The notes under the pieces were generated by a model. That model saw only the letters and a list, made by a program, of their open reading frames with translations. It was not told the origin of the DNA and did not search any database. This document shows positions 16,817 through 23,892 of a stretch of DNA of 42,568 nucleotides, in pieces. The translations under genes and the position numbers were made by a program. The stretch is from positions 68,487 through 111,054 of the forward strand of contig JAAYDF010000097.1 in NCBI GenBank assembly GCA_012729395.1. Reading direction: 5' to 3'. How positions within the stretch are numbered: position 1 is the stretch's first letter; each line of letters begins with the position of its first letter. Source of the stretch: Phycisphaerae bacterium (lineage in GTDB: Bacteria; Planctomycetota; Phycisphaerae; UBA1845; PWPN01).

Positions 16817-18178
16817 ATGATGACTCACCGCACTCTACACCGGATCGCTATTGCCATGTCGGTTCTGTTGGCCGCCGGCGCTTCGAGCCTGCCTGCTGAG
16901 CAAGCGGCCGAGCCCAAGCCGCTCAAGGTGCTCATGATCGTCGGCGGGATCGCCCACGACTACGAAACGCTGCCGCCGAAGCTGGCCCGCGTGCTTGGCA
17001 AAGATGAGGATATGATCGTCGAGGTGACCGGCGACCTCGGCCGGCTGACCGATGAGCACCTCAGGCCTTTCGATGTGCTGGTATTCAACAATTGCCACGA
17101 CGCCGACCTCAGCGAGGATCAGCGGCAGGCGGTGCTGTCCGCCCTGCGGCGTAACACCGGCCTGGTCGCGGTGCATTGTGCTCTGTGGTCGTTCCAGAGC
17201 TGGCCCGAGTGGCGTAACATCGTCGGTGCCTTGGTGCTCGGGCATGATCCGTTTGCCTCGTTCGACGTTGTCGTTGTCGATCACGAGCATCCGATCAACA
17301 CCGACGTGCCCGACCGCTTCACCATCGCCGACGAGCCGTATCTGGTGACCGAGTGGGGCGGGAACAATCACGTGCTGCTGCGGACCGCCGCTCTGCACGG
17401 CGGCCGTGACAAGCCCGAGCCCATGGCCTGGACCACCCGCTATCACGGCAGCCGCGTTGTCTCGATCATGCCCGGCCACGACGAACAGGCCCAGGCGGCC
17501 CCCGCCTTTCAGACCTTGTTGGCCAATGGCATTCGCTGGGCCGGTCGGCGCCTCGGCCCCGCCACGCTGCTCAGCGAGGAGGAGCGGCAAGAAGGCTTCG
17601 TTCCCCTATTCGACAGCAAGACCCTGGCCAACTGGCGATTCGATCGCCGCTACTGGAAGACCCGCGACGGTCTGATTATCGGCAACACCCACCCGGATGG
17701 CCTCAAGAAGCACACCTATGCCATCACTGAGCAGGCCTTTGGCGACTTCATCCTCCGCTACAGCGTCAACCTGGTCAGCGGCAACAGCGGCGTCCAGTTC
17801 CGCAGCCTCGAATGGCCCGATTACGAGGTGGCCGGCTACCAGGCCGACGTGGTCCTGCCCTTTGGCTGGGGTAACCTGCACGAGCAAAATGGCCGTCGCA
17901 AGCTCGTCGACGGCTGGACGGGTAAGGCCGACCGCAACGTCCAACCCGGCTGGAACGACATGGAGGTCATCGCCCAAGGCCCACGCGTGATCCTGAAGAC
18001 GAATGGCGTTGTCACCGCCGACTGGACCGAGACTGATGCCGACGTGCCCAAGGCCGGCATCGTTGCTCTCCAGCTCCACGGCGGCGACCCCATGGAAGTG
18101 CAGTACACCAACATCCGGATCAAGCCCATCCCGTCGGCCACGCAGCCGGCTACCGCACAGAGCCCGGGGCAAGAGTAG
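16817..18178 (+). CDS. Secreted ThuA-like / DUF1080 two-domain protein
   Basis: About 453 residues: a signal peptide (AIAMSVLLAAGASSLPA), a ThuA-like glutamine-amidotransferase-fold domain (about 37-245) and a C-terminal DUF1080 concanavalin-like beta sandwich (about 260-440). ThuA landmarks are VLMIVGGIAHDYE, FDVLVFNNCHD and GLVAVHCALWSF. DUF1080 landmarks are GFVPLFDSKTLANWRF, SGVQFRS and YEVAGYQAD. DUF1080 (3-keto-disaccharide hydrolase family) proteins act on modified disaccharides; ThuA was linked to trehalose utilisation. This fusion is frequent in planctomycetes. The start is ATG 16817 or 16820; GAGGG lies about ten bases upstream. It follows the GH106-like gene after 225 bp containing only G-rich sequence. 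Confidence 0.85.
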   Translation: MMTHRTLHRIAIAMSVLLAAGASSLPAEQAAEPKPLKVLMIVGGIAHDYETLPPKLARVLGKDEDMIVEVTGDLGRLTDEHLRPFDVLVFNNCHDADLSEDQRQAVLSALRRNTGLVAVHCALWSFQSWPEWRNIVGALVLGHDPFASFDVVVVDHEHPINTDVPDRFTIADEPYLVTEWGGNNHVLLRTAALHGGRDKPEPMAWTTRYHGSRVVSIMPGHDEQAQAAPAFQTLLANGIRWAGRRLGPATLLSEEERQEGFVPLFDSKTLANWRFDRRYWKTRDGLIIGNTHPDGLKKHTYAITEQAFGDFILRYSVNLVSGNSGVQFRSLEWPDYEVAGYQADVVLPFGWGNLHEQNGRRKLVDGWTGKADRNVQPGWNDMEVIAQGPRVILKTNGVVTADWTETDADVPKAGIVALQLHGGDPMEVQYTNIRIKPIPSATQPATAQSPGQE

Positions 18179-18345
18179 CCACCCGCAGGGGAGGCCATGG
18201 TACAATGGTGGGATCCCCGGCGCCAGGTACAGGTCGGCGGGATTCTCGATAGGGATTCTTCGCTGGAATGGGGCGTTGGAGATGCCCATGGTGTCTGTGA
18301 TCGTCTTCCCGCTGTTGGGAGATCAGGATGGGAAGGAGAAGCCTC

Positions 18346-19101
18346 ATGTCTATCGCGAGGAAGAGCTGGTCGTGGATTGGGTTTCATGGCAGTTGGCTTG
18401 TCGCCGTCCTGGTGCTCGCGTCGAGCAGCTATGCGGCATGGTATGACCAGGATCCAGCAGTTGTTTCGGGTATCCCAGACATCAAGCTGACCGAGGGGGC
18501 GAAGCAGGCCGGCGCCGAGTGTTCCGAGGTGGCCTGCGCTAACGTGATCAAGTACTTCGATCAGCATGGCTACCCGGATCTCATCGCCGCGGGGACGTCC
18601 GACGAGGATGTCTTGATCGAGATGGCCGATGAAAATGAGTACAACTTCGGCACGCCGCTGGGGCCATTGGTGGCTCTGAACAAGTACATCAAGGACAAAG
18701 GGTACAAGAACAAGCTTGCCGCCCACAACGTCGATCTCACCTGGGACAAGATCGTTGAGGAGATGAAGAAGGGGCAGTTGCTCGTGCTCTCGTTCGATTT
18801 CGGCGGACAAGGCAGGCATGAGGTCACCATCGGCGGCTGGGACAACACGCCCGCGAGGCAACTGGGTATCCAGGATGTCAACAGCCCACCGCCGAGCAGC
18901 GGCGGCTCGAGCTATACCGGCACGGTGGGCACCACGGATTTCTACACGGTGACCATGAAGCCGGACGGCTCGTTCACCTTCAAGTACAAGGACGGCGCGG
19001 AGGCCGTGCCTGAGAAAATCACCGCCGTGTCGCCTGTTCCCGAGCCGGCAAGCCTGCTCCTGCTGGGCTTGGGCAGCCTGCTCGTGCTGCGCCGCCGATA
19101 G
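18346..19101 (+). CDS. PEP-CTERM protein with C39-like cysteine peptidase fold
   Basis: A 251-residue exported protein. A signal peptide (WLVAVLVLASSSYA, ending near 30) is followed by a domain with a papain-like arrangement. Gln54 lies five residues before Cys59 (KQAGAECSEVACANVIKYF), His158 is in RHEVTIGGWD and Asp177 in GIQDVNS. This spacing fits the Gln-Cys-His-Asp layout of C39-like peptidases. The tail VPEPASLLLLGLGSLLVLRRR is a textbook PEP-CTERM signal for exosortase sorting. ATG 18346 has GGAAGGAG seven bases upstream, so the in-frame ATG at 18328 is rejected. Its target is unknown; it sits inside the glycosidase block. The catalytic assignment rests on motif spacing only, and it could be a non-catalytic relative. 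Confidence 0.75.
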   Translation: MSIARKSWSWIGFHGSWLVAVLVLASSSYAAWYDQDPAVVSGIPDIKLTEGAKQAGAECSEVACANVIKYFDQHGYPDLIAAGTSDEDVLIEMADENEYNFGTPLGPLVALNKYIKDKGYKNKLAAHNVDLTWDKIVEEMKKGQLLVLSFDFGGQGRHEVTIGGWDNTPARQLGIQDVNSPPPSSGGSSYTGTVGTTDFYTVTMKPDGSFTFKYKDGAEAVPEKITAVSPVPEPASLLLLGLGSLLVLRRR

Positions 19102-19422
19102 AAGTGCCTTGTCGCAGGTATCTGAGCTTCGAACGGCTCTCGTACTCGGCATATGGCGGGGGGCCGGGTATGACGAGGCGACGCCGTCGTCCGCGAGGTT
19201 GCAGCGGTCAGGCGGAGTGACAAGACGCTGCGTATTCATGCGTCAAAGCGTTCACTGAGCGAAAGGTATTTTGGGGTGTCGGCCTTACGGGTTGTGCGGC
19301 CGCCAATGCTCGGCGTCCACTGTGTGCAGGGGCATCGCTTGGTGCTTCTGTTCGCTTCGATCACTCCGCTGATGTTGTGCCGTGGTCATCATTGGCTGAG
19401 GTGATAGAGAAAGGTTCATACT
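19102..19422. other. Non-coding stretch between PEP-CTERM and WbsX-like genes
   Basis: About 320 bases with no supported gene. A short inverted repeat (GGCGACGCCGTCGTCC region near 19180) is visible, but no terminator-like T run and no clear promoter. A 5' leader for the next gene probably lies in the last 100 bases. Confidence 0.4.
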
Positions 19423-20784
19423 GTGAATACGATCGAATTCATGAGAAACGCTCAGCAGTACCGTCGTGTCCTATCGGCTTGGCGAGACCGAAGCCGACGG
19501 CTTGCCTTCCTTCTCGCGGTCTCGGCACTGGCCGGCTGCACGCTTCACGCGGACGACTCGGACACGGCCGCCTCACGAGATGCCCTCGGGCGGCCCGCCA
19601 CGGCCGTGGATGACATCACCGTCGCCGCTTACTACTACCCTTGCACCCACCCCGATCCGCGATGGGACAAGGCCAAGTATCCGGGTTTCACCGAGTGGGA
19701 TCTCATCCGAAAGGCCAAGCCGCGTTTCCCCGGTCACAAGCAGCCGCGGGTCCCGCTCTGGGGCTACACCGACGAATCCGATCCCAAGGTAATGGCCCAG
19801 AAGATCGACGCGGCCGCCGACCACGGAGTGGATGCGTTCATCTTCGACTGGTATTACTACGACGACGGCCCGTATCTTCAGGGAGCGCTGGAACGAGGCT
19901 TTCTCAACGCGTCCAACAACCAGCGGATCAAGTTCGGCCTGATGTGGGCCAACCATGATTGGTACGACATTCAAGGGTACAACCCGGCCGAACCTATCAA
20001 GCTGCTCTACCCCGGCAAGGTGACCCCGCAGACCTGGGAGACGATCACGGACCTCGTCATCGCACGCTACTTCAAGCATCCCAGCTACTGGAAAATCGAC
20101 GGCAAGCCCTACTTCTCGGTCTACGACATGGGCGTGTTTCTCGACAGCTTCGGGTCGGTCGAGGCGGCGCGGACCGCGGTGGATCGATTTCGGGCGAAGG
20201 TTGAGGCTGCCGGTTTCCCCGGCCTGCATTTGAACGCGATTCTGTGGGGGCAGCCGAATCTGCCCGGCGGCACAACGCCGGCTAATTGGCCCCGGCTTTG
20301 CCTGGATCTGGCTCTCGACAGCCTCACCGGCTACACCTGGGTTCATCACGGAGCGCTCAACTATGGGACGTTTCCCGTGTCCGACTACGTGGAGGGGCGC
20401 AATACCTACCTCAAGTTCTGGGAGAAGGCGTTGGGCGATTTCCCGATACCTTACTTCCCGAACACCACAATCAACTGGGACAACTCACCCCGGGCGCATC
20501 CCGACGCCCACTGGGACAGGCCCGCGGCTCATGTGGTCAATCCCGTGATGATGGGCAACACGCCGGCCGCCTTCGAGGAGGCCTGTCGGATCATTCGGGA
20601 CCGGCTGCTCGCCGCCGCCACGCAGCCTAAGGTGGTGACGGTCAACGCCTGGAACGAATGGCCCGAGGGCAGCGTGCTGGAGCCGGAGCTGGAGCACGGC
20701 TACGGTTACCTTGAGGCGATCCGGGCGGTCTTCGGAACCGCTTCCGCCAAGCCGAGGTCCGCCCATCGGGCTCGCCCCCGATAG
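19423..20784 (+). CDS. WbsX/GH99-like lipoprotein
   Basis: A 453-residue exported protein. A basic n-region (about 26 residues) precedes LAFLLAVSALAGC, which ends in a plausible lipobox (ALAGC), so a lipid-anchored form is likely. The rest is the WbsX/GH99-like TIM barrel: VAAYYYPCTHPDPRWD near the start, DAFIFDWYYYDDGPY, GLMWANHDWYD, and the C-terminal signature VTVNAWNEWPEGSVLEPELE. GH99 members are endo-alpha-mannanases or mannosidases; the WbsX branch is often annotated as a glycosyltransferase, but its fold is that of a glycosidase. The start is GTG 19423 with AGAAAGG upstream. It points toward a convergent GH78 gene 46 bp away, in keeping with glycan breakdown. Substrate unknown. Confidence 0.8.
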   Translation: MNTIEFMRNAQQYRRVLSAWRDRSRRLAFLLAVSALAGCTLHADDSDTAASRDALGRPATAVDDITVAAYYYPCTHPDPRWDKAKYPGFTEWDLIRKAKPRFPGHKQPRVPLWGYTDESDPKVMAQKIDAAADHGVDAFIFDWYYYDDGPYLQGALERGFLNASNNQRIKFGLMWANHDWYDIQGYNPAEPIKLLYPGKVTPQTWETITDLVIARYFKHPSYWKIDGKPYFSVYDMGVFLDSFGSVEAARTAVDRFRAKVEAAGFPGLHLNAILWGQPNLPGGTTPANWPRLCLDLALDSLTGYTWVHHGALNYGTFPVSDYVEGRNTYLKFWEKALGDFPIPYFPNTTINWDNSPRAHPDAHWDRPAAHVVNPVMMGNTPAAFEEACRIIRDRLLAAATQPKVVTVNAWNEWPEGSVLEPELEHGYGYLEAIRAVFGTASAKPRSAHRARPR

Positions 20785-20830
20785 AACAAGACTCGCACGA
20801 GTCGTGGCTGCGTCGGCATCGCGATGGGGC

Positions 20831-23635
20831 TCACTCTGCCGGTAGACGCGATTCGAACACAAACCGGCCCGCACCAAGCAGAAAACTGACCTGCCCTTGT
20901 TGTTCGCGGGCCTCAGTGACGCCTTCAACCTGCGCCAGCGGTGTTCCCTGCTCGGTCACATCCGCCAATTGTCGAGCGGGGATGGATACCGTGGCGGTTG
21001 TGTTCGCGGGCACGCTTACCTGCAGCGTCAGCTTGTTACCCCGGCGCTCCCAGTTGCTTTCGATCGGGCCATACATCGAGCGATACCGGCTTCGAACGTA
21101 GGTCAGGTCACCCACCAGGCCCGGGCGAATGGCGAAGTGCTTGAAGCCGGGAGCCTGCTCATCGTATTGGATTCCTCCCAGGCCCTGGATGAACCACGCT
21201 CCGATCGAGACCAGCGTGTTGTGGATGTGCGAGTGGTCGCCATCCCACTGCTCCCATATCGTGGTGGCCCCGTTCTTGAGCATGTAGCCCCAACTCGGAT
21301 AGGTCTCCTTGCTGGTGATTTCGTAGGCCAGGTCGTTTCTGCCCGTGCTGGTGAGCAGCTTGAGCAGGTAGTATGTGCCGTGCATGCCCGTGTTGAGATG
21401 CCCCTTGCACTGGACCCGGATGTCATGTTCAAGACTCGCCATCACGCGGGCTCGCAGCGGCTCGGGTGTGACGTCGAACAGCAGAGGCATGGCCAGATAG
21501 GGCTGCTCGCCGTTCGCGTAGGTTGCACCATCGTCGTTGAGGAACCGCTGGTGCAAGATCGCGGCAAGCTCGTCCGCCCGCTTCTGGTAGGCTTGGGCCT
21601 CGTCGCGTTTTCCCAACAGAGCGGCCGTCTTCGCGGCGATCCGAAGGCTGTACGCCATGTGACAGTTGTTGAAGAAGAGCGTCGATCGCTCGTCGACGCG
21701 GTTGCCTGCTTGATCGCGTCCGGGCGGCACCCAGTCGCCGAGGAAGTTCCATTCACTGGCTGGACAGCCCATGCCGACGTAGTGCTGAAGCAGGCCGTCC
21801 TTGACATGTGTTTCGAGGAAAGCCAGCCATTGGCGCATCGTCGGATACATCTGCTCGAGGATGCGCTGATCGCCGTATTGCACATAGACCTGCCACGGCA
21901 AGGTGACCACGATCCCGCCCCATGCGGGGCCGCCGCCCGCCGGGCCGGGGTGCGGCGAGGTGTGGGGCACATCTCCGTTGTCGGCTTGGTCCGCACGCCA
22001 GTCGGCAAGCCATTTGGTGAAGAACGCTCCGAGATCACAGTTCGTCATCCCCGTTTCCAGCGACGCCCCCGAGTCGCCCCCATACCCAAGCCGCTCGCGG
22101 GTCGGACAGTCGACGACGTACCCGCCTAGACTCAGGCAGCGATAGGTCCAGACCGCCGTGTCGTAGATGCGGTTCAGCAGATCGCTCGAACACTCAAACG
22201 CGGCCGCGGGCTTGTAGCCGGTGTGAATCATATACCCCAGAATCCCCGCGGGTTCCGGCTTGGCCTGGAGCCCTGTGATTTTCACCCAGCGAAACGCGTG
22301 GTAGTTGAACCGATTTCGGAAACGCTCCTCCCCATGCCCGCGCATGATGTACACGTCGCGCTGGCCATAAGTTTGAAGCTTCCCGTCGTCGAATCGCTTG
22401 TCCGCGTACTCGAGCAAGACTTCCTGTCCGGCCTGCCCGGACGGAAACCGGATATCAAGCCAGCCCGAGAAGTTGCGCCCCATGTCGATCAGAATTGAAC
22501 CGTCCTCAAGCTGGCCGACCGATGAGGGACGGATTGTCTCAAACACGCGGTTGGATTCAAGGCACTGCGCGGCGAAGGTCTGCGTGTGGGGTGTGTGAAC
22601 GCTGGCCGACTTCCACGCAGAGTCATCGAAGTCAGCAGCGGCCCAGTCCAAGACCTCCTGCCCGGCGTCGTATCGCTCGCCGCCATAGTCGCCCGTGTGT
22701 CCCTTCCCGATCGGGGTGATTGGGCTGGGGTGGACCTTCCACGAGCCGTCCGTGACGAGGCGCTGGGGCGTGCCCGCCGAGTCTTGCCACTCGAATTGGG
22801 CGCGAATGACGGGACCCTCGCCGGTCGCCTCGGCGAGCAACCGGCTTTCCCATCCTCGTCCCAGCCAAAGCGATACGCAGTTCGATCCGCTGGTCAGGTA
22901 GCTGGTGATGTCGTGGGTGATGTAGAGGCTTCTCTTGGCATAGGCGCTGACCAGCGGCGAGAGCACATCGTCGCCGACCTTGCGACCATTGACGTACAGT
23001 TCGTAGTAGCCGATCGCGTGTACGAAAGCCACGGCCCCTTCCGGCTTGCCGTCAATGGTGAAGGTCTTGCGGAGCCAGGGCAAGCTACCGGCGTTCTCCT
23101 TGAACCAGTCGCAGCCAATCCATTGTGCCGTCCAGTCTTCCGGTTCCAGGAGGCCCATGGTCCATGTCCCCGTGTCGCTCCATGCCGAGGCCTCGCCGTG
23201 GTTGTCCCACACCCGGACTTTCCAGCAGCATCGCATACGCGACCGCATCGGCGCCCCGGCATACGCGACCTGTATCGACTGATCGGACTCGACCTTGCCG
23301 CTATCCCACAGATCCGCTTGGCCCGGCAGCAGCTTCGCCTCGCTGGTAGCCACGACGATCTGATACGCCTGTTGCTTCCAGCCGCGAGCCTCGGCTTCGA
23401 TGATCCAGCTCAGACGCGGCCGACGCACATCGATCCCAAGCGGATTCGTCAGGTACTCACAACGTAGTGCGGTCACGCTGGCGTGTTTCTCGGCCATCAG
23501 CGTATCTCCGAACAGTGCGGTCAATGCCAAAGCGAAGATGAGACAGAGCGGGCTCGACATATCCACCCTTGCGGGAGCCGGCATGTGGGGCATGAGATTC
23601 GTGGTCGAAAGGATTGTACCTGCATTCTTGATCAC
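20831..23635 (-). CDS. GH78 alpha-L-rhamnosidase 1
   Basis: Inverting glycosidase releasing terminal alpha-L-rhamnose. The 934 residues have a signal peptide (LCLIFALALTALFG, 30-43) after a 26-residue n-region, then fibronectin-like and beta-sandwich domains (LRCEYLTNPLGIDVRRPRLSW). The (alpha/alpha)6 catalytic barrel holds DCPTRERLGYGGD (509-521), the GH78 acid motif, with Tyr where Trp is usual, and WEQWDGDHSHIHNT near 820 carrying the likely base Glu. A beta-sandwich tail closes the chain. GTG 23635 is chosen because AAGGAG lies seven bases upstream; the internal ATG 23560 would leave a shorter leader but has a poorer SD. It is convergent with the WbsX-like gene and 257 bp downstream of topA. 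Confidence 0.93.
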   Translation of the reverse strand: MIKNAGTILSTTNLMPHMPAPARVDMSSPLCLIFALALTALFGDTLMAEKHASVTALRCEYLTNPLGIDVRRPRLSWIIEAEARGWKQQAYQIVVATSEAKLLPGQADLWDSGKVESDQSIQVAYAGAPMRSRMRCCWKVRVWDNHGEASAWSDTGTWTMGLLEPEDWTAQWIGCDWFKENAGSLPWLRKTFTIDGKPEGAVAFVHAIGYYELYVNGRKVGDDVLSPLVSAYAKRSLYITHDITSYLTSGSNCVSLWLGRGWESRLLAEATGEGPVIRAQFEWQDSAGTPQRLVTDGSWKVHPSPITPIGKGHTGDYGGERYDAGQEVLDWAAADFDDSAWKSASVHTPHTQTFAAQCLESNRVFETIRPSSVGQLEDGSILIDMGRNFSGWLDIRFPSGQAGQEVLLEYADKRFDDGKLQTYGQRDVYIMRGHGEERFRNRFNYHAFRWVKITGLQAKPEPAGILGYMIHTGYKPAAAFECSSDLLNRIYDTAVWTYRCLSLGGYVVDCPTRERLGYGGDSGASLETGMTNCDLGAFFTKWLADWRADQADNGDVPHTSPHPGPAGGGPAWGGIVVTLPWQVYVQYGDQRILEQMYPTMRQWLAFLETHVKDGLLQHYVGMGCPASEWNFLGDWVPPGRDQAGNRVDERSTLFFNNCHMAYSLRIAAKTAALLGKRDEAQAYQKRADELAAILHQRFLNDDGATYANGEQPYLAMPLLFDVTPEPLRARVMASLEHDIRVQCKGHLNTGMHGTYYLLKLLTSTGRNDLAYEITSKETYPSWGYMLKNGATTIWEQWDGDHSHIHNTLVSIGAWFIQGLGGIQYDEQAPGFKHFAIRPGLVGDLTYVRSRYRSMYGPIESNWERRGNKLTLQVSVPANTTATVSIPARQLADVTEQGTPLAQVEGVTEAREQQGQVSFLLGAGRFVFESRLPAE

Positions 23636-23892
23636 CTTGCGTCTCCTTCGTTTGCTTCGGTGTCTTGTCCGTCTTTCGCGATACGCTCAGTGTTCCTCGC
23701 CCGCGAGTCTTGCCTGTCGTTCCGGCAACCGGCAAGCACGCTGAGGGCCGGCGCGTTTCAACCGGCCGGCGAGGACACCCACAACCAGGTTGCAGTCCCC
23801 GGTTACCCAGAGATCCTACTTGCCCGGAGAGTCTGTTGAAAGGGCGCTTGCGGTGAATCCGCGTGGGCGGTGTGTTTTGACAGTTGGCGTGG

